Below, one piece after another: positions 40,999 through 49,731 of a stretch of DNA of 64,000 nucleotides. The first letter of the stretch is position 1. Every line of letters starts with the position of its first letter. Both the position numbers and the translations under genes were made by a program. Location: positions 1,411,001 to 1,475,000 of the forward strand of contig CP054184.1 of the NCBI GenBank assembly GCA_015709715.1, read 5' to 3'. The stretch comes from Nitrospira sp. Lineage in GTDB: Bacteria; Nitrospirota; Nitrospiria; Nitrospirales; Nitrospiraceae. Under the pieces are notes generated by a model that was not told the DNA's origin, did not search any database, and was given only the letters and a program-made list of their open reading frames with translations.

Positions 40999-41772
40999 CT
41001 ACACCCGGCGAGACACTTCCGCTTCGTACAATCGCTTCAAGTCCGTCCCGGGCACGGTCCGGACGCCGGCGGCTGTAATCGTCTTCACCACCGGATACAG
41101 ATCCAACTCGCGATTCACTCCCCCGGTCGCCGAGTCGAATTCCGCCGCGCTGGCTAACAGTCGCAACGCCTGGACCGTCGCTTCTTCTTCCGGCAGCGCC
41201 CCCAGCGGCCGTGGCCCCCAGGTGTTGATGTAGTGCAAAATCCCACGGATCGTCGGCGAGCCGGAGCCGGACACGGCATACTCCACGCCCTCGAACTCCG
41301 CCCCGAGGATGTCGTAAAAGTAAATCTTTGCCGCCCCCTGGTCATGGTCATAGCCGGCAAACACCGGCACCACGGCTCCCGTTCCCGCGAGGGCCGCGGC
41401 GACATTCTCCTTGAGCAATTTGGAGACGGCGCGCAGCTTCCCCTCGAAACTCAGTTCCTGCAGCTGTGTCCGGCGGTAGTACTTGAACGAATGTTCCAGT
41501 ACCCGCACCATTTCGTAGGCCGTCGCCGGGACTCCCGCAATGGCCATCACACTATAGCGATCGATCTCCAACACCTTGTCGGTGCGGTCGTACATGACCA
41601 TATTGCCGGCCGTCGCGCGACGATCTCCCGCCACCAAGACCCCGTCCCGATACTTGAACGCCAGGATCGTGGTGGCGGTGGGGATATCCAGGCCGCTTGC
41701 GGCCGCGGCGGGATTCCCGAACTGATAGCCTTGCTCCCTCAGCAGCTGATAAAAATCTCCTTGCATCCCCAT
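40999..41772 (-). CDS. prcB: Proteasome beta subunit (catalytic)
   Basis: This 257-residue beta subunit has a propeptide of about 33 residues, then TTILAFKYRDGVLVAGDRRAT, where Thr34 would be the nucleophile after self-cleavage. The Asp in AGDRR and Lys in RTDKVL complete the active site. It begins 1 base after the UBact stop, in the same position as in pup-prcBA clusters. Confidence 0.92.
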   Translation of the reverse strand: MGMQGDFYQLLREQGYQFGNPAAAASGLDIPTATTILAFKYRDGVLVAGDRRATAGNMVMYDRTDKVLEIDRYSVMAIAGVPATAYEMVRVLEHSFKYYRRTQLQELSFEGKLRAVSKLLKENVAAALAGTGAVVPVFAGYDHDQGAAKIYFYDILGAEFEGVEYAVSGSGSPTIRGILHYINTWGPRPLGALPEEEATVQALRLLASAAEFDSATGGVNRELDLYPVVKTITAAGVRTVPGTDLKRLYEAEVSRRV

Positions 41773-41773
41773 G

Positions 41774-41968
41774 TTACTCTCCGGTCCGTTGTCGATACCG
41801 TTCCGCCTGCTTCGGATCGACCTTGCGCATCCGCTTCAACAAATTGTCCTTCTCCGGCGAACCAGTCTCCGGCCGCCTGGGTCCGCCGCCTTCCTCAGAC
41901 GGCCCTAACGGCCTGGGCATAGGATCGCCAGGACCTTCGCGACGTTCCGGCATCTGTATCGTATTCAT
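41774..41968 (-). CDS. UBact-type ubiquitin-like modifier
   Basis: This 64-residue protein starts at MNTIQMPERR behind AAAGGA. It is Pro/Gly-rich and disordered in its first half (REGPGDPMPRPLGPSEEGGG), with a helical KDNLLKRMRKVDPKQAERY and an RQRTGE end. The C-terminal Glu can be ligated directly, without deamidation. UBact is the Pup counterpart described in Nitrospirae and other phyla. It lies between dop and prcB, where pup is found in actinobacteria. An upstream in-frame ATG (41995) would overlap dop and is less likely. Confidence 0.88.
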   Translation of the reverse strand: MNTIQMPERREGPGDPMPRPLGPSEEGGGPRRPETGSPEKDNLLKRMRKVDPKQAERYRQRTGE

Positions 41969-41982
41969 GATGACGTATCCTT

Positions 41983-43503
41983 TCATCTCTTCCATGCATC
42001 CAGGGCCTGGGCCGGCGTGGCGGCTGTTTCCAGCAGCCTGGCGCAGGCCTGCACCGCGTCCGGCTCGAACAAATCACCCATGTCCAGCTGACGTCCCCGC
42101 ATCCCGCCGGCAAACCGCACCGACTCCCATTGCATGCCCGTGATCTGATCGGAAAATCGCCTCACGCAAATCCCTCGCAGACCGCCGCGCGTATCCGCAG
42201 GCCCTGCGCTCAAGGCGTCGACGACGTCACGTTCGGTGGTCATGCGCCACACCTTGCCATCCGCCTCGAGCCCCAGAAAGAGCCCCCGTTCCGGATTCAT
42301 GTTGTGATATTCCAAATCCAAGCTGGCGAGCCAGGGGTCGCCCCACCCGATCCGCTCCTCCTGCATGAAAGTGTCGAGCAACCACTGTTTCGTGACCCAA
42401 TCCAGTTTTCCCACCAATTGAGCGCGATCCTCTGTCAGCAGCCGAAGGCACTGCTGCCATTCGCGCAAGACCCAGGCGGCATCCGGGTCGGCGCCGTCGT
42501 CGAACCGGCTGGCCGCGTTCCAATACTCCGCCAGGATCTCCAGCCCCGAGAGGGACCGGCCGTCTTTACACCGTACGGTGGCCTTCAAGTCCGGATCGCG
42601 GGACAGCTGTTTGATGGCCACGACCGGCTGTTCCAATTCCAACTCCGGCTCATGACCGCGTTGCAGCAGGTCCAAGACCAGCCTGGTCGTCCCGACCTTC
42701 AGCGCGGTGGCATACTCGCAGAGGTTGGCGTCGCCCAGGATCAGATGCAGGCGCCGATACTTCGTCCGATCGGCATGGGGTTCGTCGCGGGTATTCAAGA
42801 TGGGCCGGTCGTGCATGGTATCCACGCCCAGCTCTGCTTCCATGAAATCCGCCCGCTGGGAAATCTGGAACGGGCCAGGCACGAACCCCGCTTCTTGCGC
42901 TTCCGTCCCGACCTTCCCCGACCCCGCCAGCAACTGACGGCTGACCAGAAACGGAAGCAGGCCGCTCACCAAGCGAGGGAACGGCAGTGCCCGCGGCACG
43001 AGGTAATTGTCATGACACCCGTAACTATGGCCATGAAAGTCGGTGTTGTTCTTATAGAGCTGGACGTAGGCCCCGCCGAGCATACGGTTGCGACGTTCGG
43101 CCGCCCGCTGCACCAGCCGTTCTCCTGCCCGGTCTTGCGCCAGCAAATCCTTGAGGGTGCGGCATTCGGGCGTGGCATATTCCGGATGGGTGTGGTCGTT
43201 GTAAAAGCGCGCCCCGTTGGGCAGGACAAGATCGCTCTTCATCTCGTGAAAGGAAAAGGGGCGGTGCGCGTCGACCTTGGCGAACTCGTCTTCCTCCTTG
43301 TCCTGCTGCAGACCCGAGACGCGAAACCCGCGAGCATCCTCGTGGGGATCTTCCCCGGCATAGTCCCATCGACGCTCGAACCGCCCGGTCAGATGCGCCC
43401 GGACCAGTTCCATCGATTCCTCGACCGGATCCACCGCATCGAGATCCTCGCGCGTAATGCCGTATTCGGTTTCAAGCCCGAACAGATGCATGGGGATTCG
43501 CAT
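41983..43503 (-). CDS. dop: Dop-type deconjugase/deamidase
   Basis: I start at ATG 43503, overlapping the Mpa stop as TGATG; the product of 506 residues begins MRIPMHLFGLETEYG. It is the paralogue of PafA with the extra Dop loop after residue 40 (GEDPHEDARGFRVSGLQQDK). The catalytic residues (PEYATPEC, YKNNTDFHGHSYGCHDNYLV, QISQRADFM, NTRDEPH) are kept. It would remove UBact from targets. As UBact here ends in Glu, deamidation is not needed. Confidence 0.88.
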   Translation of the reverse strand: MRIPMHLFGLETEYGITREDLDAVDPVEESMELVRAHLTGRFERRWDYAGEDPHEDARGFRVSGLQQDKEEDEFAKVDAHRPFSFHEMKSDLVLPNGARFYNDHTHPEYATPECRTLKDLLAQDRAGERLVQRAAERRNRMLGGAYVQLYKNNTDFHGHSYGCHDNYLVPRALPFPRLVSGLLPFLVSRQLLAGSGKVGTEAQEAGFVPGPFQISQRADFMEAELGVDTMHDRPILNTRDEPHADRTKYRRLHLILGDANLCEYATALKVGTTRLVLDLLQRGHEPELELEQPVVAIKQLSRDPDLKATVRCKDGRSLSGLEILAEYWNAASRFDDGADPDAAWVLREWQQCLRLLTEDRAQLVGKLDWVTKQWLLDTFMQEERIGWGDPWLASLDLEYHNMNPERGLFLGLEADGKVWRMTTERDVVDALSAGPADTRGGLRGICVRRFSDQITGMQWESVRFAGGMRGRQLDMGDLFEPDAVQACARLLETAATPAQALDAWKR

Positions 43504-45254
43504 CAAATGATCTGATTGACCAACCGTTCTTCGCTCTGCCGCCCACGCCGGAACGAGGAGACCCCGACGACCTGATCCGGATGATGATCGAGGAGCTTCA
43601 GCCATTCCTCGGCCGCGTCGTCCGGCGGCAACATCTCGCCCTGGCGGTATTCCTCCTGCACCGCATCCAAGAGATCCTGGAGCCGCAGGCCGTCGTGTTC
43701 GGCGTTGCCGGGTTGCGCCACCGCCCGTTCGATGGCCTGTTCCTTGGCCCGCTGCACGATGGAGGACAGGATGGCGCCGCTGACCAGATCGCCGCGATAG
43801 AGCACCCTGTTCTGGCCGTTTCGCAGGCGAATCGCCAAGACACGGTTTTGATCCGTCCGCGCAAAGAGACTGTCCACGACTTGTTCGATCACCACCTGCC
43901 GCGCAGCCTCAGGATCGTCACCGTGACGATTCACCAGCGCCCGTTCAAGCGGCAGGGTAGACGTCAGGTAGACGCGCAGAATCTCCCTGGCCGCCTCGCG
44001 GGTCGGGCGGGCGACCTTGATCTTCCGGTCGATGCGACCGGGCCTGAGGATCGCCGGATCGATCAGATCCGGACGATTGGACGCCAGAATGATCACCACG
44101 TCTTGCAGGGACTCGATCCCATCCATCTCGGCGCAGAACATCGGCACGAGCGTATTGTTGATGTTGAAGGAGCGCATTGCGCGCCTGGTGCCCAGCACGG
44201 ACTCCGCTTCATCGATAAAAATGAAGGGCAGCGCCCCTTCTTTGCGCCGGGCCCGCGCTTTGGCGAAGAGGTCGCGCACGATCCGCTCGGACTCTCCCAA
44301 CCACATGTTCAGAATTTCCGGTCCCTTGATGTGCAGGAAGGCGCCACTGGTGACGGGCGGATTCGTTCCCGTTGCTCCGCCGGCCGGCTGGTCCTTCAAG
44401 TCCCGCATGAGTTGCGACAGGCTGGACGCAGCCGCCTGACCGATCAAGGTCTTCCCGCAGCCGGGCGGGCCGTAGAGTAAAAATCCTTTGGGTTGGGAAA
44501 ATTGATACTTCTTGAAGGTCTCGGTGTGGAGCAGCGGATATTCGATGGCTTTCCTGATCGCCTCGATCGCCTCCTCCTGCCCACCGATCTGCGCCCAGGT
44601 CACGGTCGGCACCTCATCGAGGAGGTGGGCCTTGGCCTGACGGTTTTCGAACTTTTCGATGGCGATGCGGTGGGTCGGATCGATGCGCACGTCGTCGCCG
44701 GGCTTCAGTTCCGCACCCTGCAGATCGGTCGATCGCTGCAGAATGAGCGCTTGACGCCCCATGTCCTGCTCGAAGCGAATACGTCCGTCCGGCAAGACCT
44801 CCGCCACCTTCAACACCGGCCCATTACGGTCGTAGCCGAGGGTTTTGATGACCGCATAGGCTTCGTTCACCAAAATCTGGGTGCCGATTTTCAGGTCATC
44901 CGCTGCCACACGGGGGTCGATGTTGGCGTAATACTCGGCCCCTCCGACCACGATGCGGGCCAAGCCTTCCGCCGGCACTTCCACCAACAGACCCACTCGG
45001 TTGGCCGGGGCGGTCAGTTTCGCGACCACTTCGGTCAGTTTCTTGAATTCCGTCTCACGCCGGTCCTGCGCGACCGACTGGGCCAACACCACATGCCGGA
45101 GCTTGTAAAGAAGTTTCTGCCGCGGATCGCCGTCGGGAAAGGCGGCCAAACAGGCGTCGATCAGTTCGATCGGGTCGGTCGAGGCCGACTCGGCCCGGCC
45201 TGCCGATGGAGCGCCCCCTGCTTGTGAATCGTTGGTGGGTCGATGGTCGCTCAT
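43503..45254 (-). CDS. mpa: Proteasomal ATPase (Mpa/ARC family)
   Basis: This 583-residue AAA+ ATPase starts at ATG 45254 behind GGAGGAA. It has an N-terminal coiled coil, OB domains (LLVEVPAEGLARIVVGG...), Walker A GPPGCGKT (about 258-265), Walker B FIFIDEAES (about 345) and a C-terminal lid. It unfolds UBact-tagged proteins into the 20S chamber. The C-terminus reads ERLVNQII and lacks the QYL/HbYX ending that docks mycobacterial Mpa. First gene of the proteasome operon proper. Confidence 0.88.
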   Translation of the reverse strand: MSDHRPTNDSQAGGAPSAGRAESASTDPIELIDACLAAFPDGDPRQKLLYKLRHVVLAQSVAQDRRETEFKKLTEVVAKLTAPANRVGLLVEVPAEGLARIVVGGAEYYANIDPRVAADDLKIGTQILVNEAYAVIKTLGYDRNGPVLKVAEVLPDGRIRFEQDMGRQALILQRSTDLQGAELKPGDDVRIDPTHRIAIEKFENRQAKAHLLDEVPTVTWAQIGGQEEAIEAIRKAIEYPLLHTETFKKYQFSQPKGFLLYGPPGCGKTLIGQAAASSLSQLMRDLKDQPAGGATGTNPPVTSGAFLHIKGPEILNMWLGESERIVRDLFAKARARRKEGALPFIFIDEAESVLGTRRAMRSFNINNTLVPMFCAEMDGIESLQDVVIILASNRPDLIDPAILRPGRIDRKIKVARPTREAAREILRVYLTSTLPLERALVNRHGDDPEAARQVVIEQVVDSLFARTDQNRVLAIRLRNGQNRVLYRGDLVSGAILSSIVQRAKEQAIERAVAQPGNAEHDGLRLQDLLDAVQEEYRQGEMLPPDDAAEEWLKLLDHHPDQVVGVSSFRRGRQSEERLVNQII

Positions 45255-45336
45255 AACGCTTCCTCCGGATGGACCGACTTCGGTCATCCTAACATAGAGT
45301 CCACCGGCTACGCCGCCATCGGAATCTCCGGCTGAC

Positions 45337-46461
45337 TCAATTCACCGCCTGCAACGTCACAGGCACTTGCTGCCGTCGATTGCCGCGCTGATATTCCAGC
45401 ATGACCTGATCGCCGACCTTGTGTTGCTCCATGATGTCCATGAGATCGTCGACGGTCTCGACCGGCTTTCCGTCCACGGCGACGATGATATCCCCCAGTT
45501 CGATGCGACCGCCAAAGGTTTCGCGCGCCCCGCGGAGTCCGATCCGCTCGGCCACGCTGCCTCGTCCGATCTTCCCGATGATGACCCCCTTCACGCCCCA
45601 GCGCCGCGCCATGGCATCGGGTACCAGAGAAACGCCCAACCCAGGCCGGATGAGTTTCCCGTGCTTGATCAATTCGGGCACGATGCGAATGACCGTGTCC
45701 ACCGGCACTGCGAACCCGATCCCGGCGAATGCGCCGCTCGGACTCATGATTTGGGTATTCACGCCGATCAGCCGCCCCGCGCTGTCCAACAGCGGCCCGC
45801 CGGAATTACCGGGATTGATCGCGGCATCGGTTTGAATGACGCCCTCGATCGTCCGATTGCTCATCGACTTGATCGTCCGGCCCAGCGCGCTGACCACGCC
45901 GGTGGTCAAGGTATGGTCCAGACCGAAGGGATTACCGATCGCCAAGACCTTCTGGCCGACCCGCAGGCTGTGCGAACTTCCGATGGTCACCGGCTGCAAG
46001 GCCGATTCAGGCGCCTGAATTTGCAGCACGGCCAAGTCATGGTCCGGATCGGCACCGACGACTTTGGCCTTGAGGTCGGTCCGATCGGCCAGGGTCACGG
46101 TCACGGAGTCCGCTCCGTAGATGACATGGTAATTGGTGACGATGTGCCCCTGCTTGCTCCACACGAACCCCGTCCCGGACCCCTGCGGCACTTCGAACAG
46201 ATTGAACGACCAGGGATCCCGCTGGATCGCGGTGTTGGCGATGAACACGACCGACTTCGTCGCGCGATCGAAGACGGCGATCGTCGCCTGCTCCTCCTGG
46301 CTCAATTCGGTCGCCAGAAAAACCGGCGGCGCCATAGCGCCCTGCGCTCCGTCATAGGCGCCGAGCGGCGAAGCGGACACAACCCCCGCGGCGAGCATCG
46401 CCGTCACTCCCCAACCCAGCCATTGTCGGGGCCCCCTTGTCCTCACAGAGCTGCCCGGCAT
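45337..46461 (-). CDS. HtrA/Deg-type serine protease with PDZ domain
   Basis: This 374-residue protein has a signal or anchor segment (about 15-35), a trypsin-like domain with His112 (TNYHVI), Asp142 (DHDLAVL), Ser220 (GNSGGP) and one C-terminal PDZ domain (about 275-370; GLGVSLVPDAMARRWGVKG). It would act in the periplasm on misfolded proteins. It precedes mpa on the same strand, 82 bases away, putting periplasmic and cytoplasmic protein quality control together. Confidence 0.88.
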   Translation of the reverse strand: MPGSSVRTRGPRQWLGWGVTAMLAAGVVSASPLGAYDGAQGAMAPPVFLATELSQEEQATIAVFDRATKSVVFIANTAIQRDPWSFNLFEVPQGSGTGFVWSKQGHIVTNYHVIYGADSVTVTLADRTDLKAKVVGADPDHDLAVLQIQAPESALQPVTIGSSHSLRVGQKVLAIGNPFGLDHTLTTGVVSALGRTIKSMSNRTIEGVIQTDAAINPGNSGGPLLDSAGRLIGVNTQIMSPSGAFAGIGFAVPVDTVIRIVPELIKHGKLIRPGLGVSLVPDAMARRWGVKGVIIGKIGRGSVAERIGLRGARETFGGRIELGDIIVAVDGKPVETVDDLMDIMEQHKVGDQVMLEYQRGNRRQQVPVTLQAVN

Positions 46462-46464
46462 AGG

Positions 46465-46887
46465 TCACTCACCGATCGCCTGCAGGACGAGGTCTCTCGT
46501 CCGCGGCCTGGTATCGAAATCCAACAGTACGAGTTGCTGCCAGGTCCCCAGCGTCATGGCGCCGTCGTTGAACGGAATCGTGAGGGAATGGCCTTGCAGT
46601 TGGCCTCGAAGGTGGCTATGGCCGTTATCTTCCCCGGCGTTGAGGCGATTGTGCTGCCACTGCGGATCGGCAGGAACCAGCCGCTCCCACAGCGTCTTCA
46701 TATCGGCCCGAATGCCGGGCTCGTCCTCGATGATCAACACGCTCGCCGTCGTGTGTTTGACGAAGAGCGTCAGGATGCCGGCCCGCAGCCCGGTTTGATC
46801 GAGGGCATCCTGCACCAGTCCGGTGATGTTTTCCACTCGACTCTCGCCCTGCATCGACACCCGCAGGGGCACGCTCCTAACCGCCAT
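46465..46887 (-). CDS. YjbQ (UPF0047) family protein
   Basis: I start at ATG 46887 (MAVRSVPLRVSMQG), giving 140 residues of the YjbQ type: a TLFVKHTTASVLIIEDEP strand-turn, DNGHSHLRGQLQGHSLTIPF and a C-terminal LGTWQQLVLLDFD. The His residues bind a metal. Members have weak thiamine-phosphate synthase activity, but their true role is unsettled. It overlaps the HD gene by 11 bases and ends 3 bases before htrA. Confidence 0.88.
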   Translation of the reverse strand: MAVRSVPLRVSMQGESRVENITGLVQDALDQTGLRAGILTLFVKHTTASVLIIEDEPGIRADMKTLWERLVPADPQWQHNRLNAGEDNGHSHLRGQLQGHSLTIPFNDGAMTLGTWQQLVLLDFDTRPRTRDLVLQAIGE

Positions 46888-47764
46888 GAGATTGCTCCCG
46901 TCCGACCCCTCGCAAGAGTGACCGGTCTCGCCTGGAAAGGCGCCGGCCCTGAGCCTGCTCCAGCACTCGATCGAACGCGCCTCCAGCCGCAAGCGATCGA
47001 AGCGCGTCGAGCACCGCAACGCTCACCACACCCTCCCGCTGCAACGACGCGAGGTAGTCGAACGCCTCCATGAGACTTTCACGTGACCGCACATAATAGT
47101 CGCGCCCGCGCCGCCGGTTGCTATAGGCCTCGAACTGCTCGCAGGCCACGAGGATCTCCGCCAATTGCCGCACCCAGGGCTTGGCGCCCTCCAGCTTCTC
47201 AGGGTAGTAGTAGTACAACATGATGCGGCCCATCCAGGGTTCCCACGCAACCCCGAGATCCTGAAGCCGCGGCTTCACGTTCCGTAAGCGTCTGGTCAAC
47301 CGCCGCGCATACCCAAGCCGCATCTCAACCTGCTCGCAGGCCCAGTCGTCGACGAGCACGCCTGCCGCCTCCAAGGAGCCTCGATACCGCGACAAGAACG
47401 CCTCTGTCTCACGGCCGTACTTGGTCTCGGGATACCGCGCCCGCCATTCTCGCGGCCTGGTGGGGATCGATTGTGCGCGGGCCCACGACCAAATCCGGCT
47501 GAAGAGGGCTCGATCCAACCCGGCGCGCCCCAGATCGTGCAGCACACAGGCGATTTGATACTGCCTGACGCGCTCGACCGGATGGCCCAACCGCTCGGCC
47601 ACGGCCGCGCACATGCGGGCAGTGCGGACCGCGTGCGGACCGTCGTACCCCTTGATGATACGATCGGGGCGGCGGGGATCGGGATAGTCATACAGCCGCA
47701 GCAGGGCCGAAGTCAGGGGGCGGGACAACAGCAGTGGCGCATCGCGCTGGCGTCTGGTGGACAT
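46877..47764 (-). CDS. HD-domain phosphohydrolase-like protein
   Basis: This 295-residue helical protein has a HD motif in QIACVLHDLGRAGLDRALFS and an earlier His in DGPHAVRTARM. These form the metal site of HD-family phosphohydrolases. A C-terminal basic region (RRLSRRDRSLLRG) may be cytosolic. Substrate unknown; no GYP motif is seen. It is first in the minus-strand run that leads into htrA and the proteasome genes. Confidence 0.75.
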   Translation of the reverse strand: MSTRRQRDAPLLLSRPLTSALLRLYDYPDPRRPDRIIKGYDGPHAVRTARMCAAVAERLGHPVERVRQYQIACVLHDLGRAGLDRALFSRIWSWARAQSIPTRPREWRARYPETKYGRETEAFLSRYRGSLEAAGVLVDDWACEQVEMRLGYARRLTRRLRNVKPRLQDLGVAWEPWMGRIMLYYYYPEKLEGAKPWVRQLAEILVACEQFEAYSNRRRGRDYYVRSRESLMEAFDYLASLQREGVVSVAVLDALRSLAAGGAFDRVLEQAQGRRLSRRDRSLLRGVGREQSHGG

Positions 47765-47925
47765 GCAAGGTTGACGAACCGCAACCGATGGGCGATCGGC
47801 GCGCAGAATATCGTCCAGGAAAAGAGGGTGTCAAGCGGCGGAGGCCCCGCAAAGGATTTCCTCGCGCGGACCGTCCGGCTTTGTTATTCTGGCGAGGCGT
47901 GCGAACCGGAACGTAGGAGGTAGAC

Positions 47926-48555
47926 ATGGACGTGACTGGCTGCGTGCAGCGACTGGCGACGGCAGGTCTATGCCTGGTGCTGGCAAGCCTGCAGACGCCT
48001 GCACCCGCCGTCGCGGCGGATACCCTGTCCGACCTCACCGGCAAGGTCTCCCCTGTCGTGACCCTCCGCTCCCGTGACAACTTTTCCAGCGAATATCGGT
48101 ACGACGTGACGGTCCGCAACAACTCCGCCGATCTGTTCGTGGCCGATTCGCTGATCGTCGTCCTCGATCGCATCACCAACATCGCAGGCGAGGATCATGA
48201 GAACCTGACCAATGAATCGTTGCTGAGCCGAATGGAAATCCTGGGCCAAGACGGCACGACCGACGACGGCAAGCCGTTCTTCCGCATTCCATCCGGTTCC
48301 GGGCCGGATCTGGTGCCGCATAGCGAGAGCCTGCCCGCCAGTGTCCGCATCCGTAATCGAGATTACGTCGCCGTCTTCACGCCGTCCTTTCGCGTCATGG
48401 GGGTCAAACGCGAACCGCCGAAGCCGAAAAACGCCGCCGGCTCCGCAGCCGCCGCGCAACCGCCCGGCAGCGCCACCCTCGACAAACTCATCCAGCTGTT
48501 GATCAAGAAGGGCACCATCACGCCGGAAGAAGGCCGCGCACTCCAGCGACCATGA
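47926..48555 (+). CDS. Exported protein with SHOCT-like tail
   Basis: This 209-residue protein has a signal peptide ending near PAVAADTL. The middle is strand-rich (VSPVVTLRSRDNFSSEYRYDVTVRNNS), like a small beta-sandwich. The C-terminus has a linker rich in Ala/Pro and LDKLIQLLIKKGTITPEEGRAL, a short helix pair like the SHOCT oligomerisation motif. Function unknown. It overlaps the HIT gene by 4 bases (ATGA). Start: ATG behind a GTAGGAGGT ribosome site. Confidence 0.7.
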   Translation: MDVTGCVQRLATAGLCLVLASLQTPAPAVAADTLSDLTGKVSPVVTLRSRDNFSSEYRYDVTVRNNSADLFVADSLIVVLDRITNIAGEDHENLTNESLLSRMEILGQDGTTDDGKPFFRIPSGSGPDLVPHSESLPASVRIRNRDYVAVFTPSFRVMGVKREPPKPKNAAGSAAAAQPPGSATLDKLIQLLIKKGTITPEEGRALQRP

Positions 48556-48977
48556 CGACCATTCCATGCAAGGCCTGCGCAGGCACCTGGCCCCAAACCG
48601 ACCACTTCATCGCAGAGGCCGGACTGACGAGGGCCTACCTCCACGACGATCAGTTCTTTCGCGGCTGGACCGTGCTGGTGCTGAAACGCCACGCCACAGA
48701 ACTCTTTCACCTGTCGCAAGGAGAACGGACGGGATTGATGGAAGAGGTGGCGCGGGCGGCCGAAACCTTGGCCCGCGAGCTCGGAGCGATCAAGATCAAC
48801 TATGAACTGCTCGGCAACCAGCTGCCCCATATCCACTGGCACCTGATACCCCGCCTGGCCCAGGACCCCGCACCGCTGGAACCGGTGTGGCGAGTGGTGC
48901 ATGAGCCGGTCTCGCTGCCATCGGACCAGCTCGCCGCCCTGTGCGGGCGGCTCCGTCGGGTGTGGCCCCCCTCCTGA
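48552..48977 (+). CDS. HIT-family protein
   Basis: This 141-residue protein has a CXXC-type start (CKACAG) and the histidine-triad motif LPHIHWHLIPR, in which the middle His attacks nucleotide alpha-phosphates. HIT enzymes hydrolyse AMP-linked substrates such as Ap4A. It is likely cotranscribed with the flanking genes. Confidence 0.88.
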   Translation: MTTIPCKACAGTWPQTDHFIAEAGLTRAYLHDDQFFRGWTVLVLKRHATELFHLSQGERTGLMEEVARAAETLARELGAIKINYELLGNQLPHIHWHLIPRLAQDPAPLEPVWRVVHEPVSLPSDQLAALCGRLRRVWPPS

Positions 48978-48989
48978 TCGCATCGCACC

Positions 48990-49655
48990 GTGACTGTCTC
49001 CTCTCCATCGGCTCTGTCCTCACCTCCGCCCCGCACGTTCGTTCGCACGCTCATGAGAACCCTGCCGTTCTATATTTGCATGTCATTGGCCTGCGTCGGC
49101 GGAGCGGGGCTCTACTACGCGACTCAGACCTCCGGCCATGGAACGTGGCTACAGGTGGGAAGTTGGGGGCTCGCGGCGGCATGCCTGCTCCTCGCGTTAG
49201 GCGGAGGCGTCCTCGCTGGAATGGTACGCACCGCCGAGCTGACCGTCGAACAGATCGAGCAGAGCCTGCGCGGCTGGCTACACAACCTTCCGGAAATCAG
49301 GAATTCGCCCGGCTCCGGTGGACGCACCCTCGCCGCAACCAGGGAAGAGTACGAGGCCCTCCTCCATCGCCTCATTTCTCAGACCGGCGAACGCTTCCGT
49401 CTCCCTCGTTGGCTCGAACGGCTGCTGCGCTCCATTCTGCAAGGGGTCGTGGTCGATCGCTTCATGACCTCCTGCCAGCAGCGTGGATTGACCCAGGTGC
49501 CGCCGCAAGAGTTTCGCAACTGGCTGTTGGCCGAAGGGGTCGGTCTTGGATTTCTGCTGCTGCAAGACCAACTGTCCTGGTGGCGCTATGTGGTCATCGG
49601 CCTGTTGTTGTTGCTTGCGGCCCTGCCGTTGACCCTTGCCCTGTTCACGACCTGA
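48990..49655 (+). CDS. Membrane protein, unknown
   Basis: This 221-residue protein begins at a GTG (48990); an ATG at 49053 is an alternative. It has two TM segments near the N-terminus (FYICMSLACVGGAGLYYA and LAAACLLLALGGGVLAGM), a soluble helical middle (EEYEALLHRLISQTG) and a TM at the C-terminus (YVVIGLLLLLAALPLTLALF). No family recognised. It lies between the HIT and TPR genes. Confidence 0.65.
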   Translation: MTVSSPSALSSPPPRTFVRTLMRTLPFYICMSLACVGGAGLYYATQTSGHGTWLQVGSWGLAAACLLLALGGGVLAGMVRTAELTVEQIEQSLRGWLHNLPEIRNSPGSGGRTLAATREEYEALLHRLISQTGERFRLPRWLERLLRSILQGVVVDRFMTSCQQRGLTQVPPQEFRNWLLAEGVGLGFLLLQDQLSWWRYVVIGLLLLLAALPLTLALFTT

Positions 49656-49731
49656 CTCAGCCCTCGTGGAATTTTTCCTCGCTCCCCGTGTATATATGTC
49701 AGTCTTTCACTCTGGAGGTTCGTCAGCGCCT

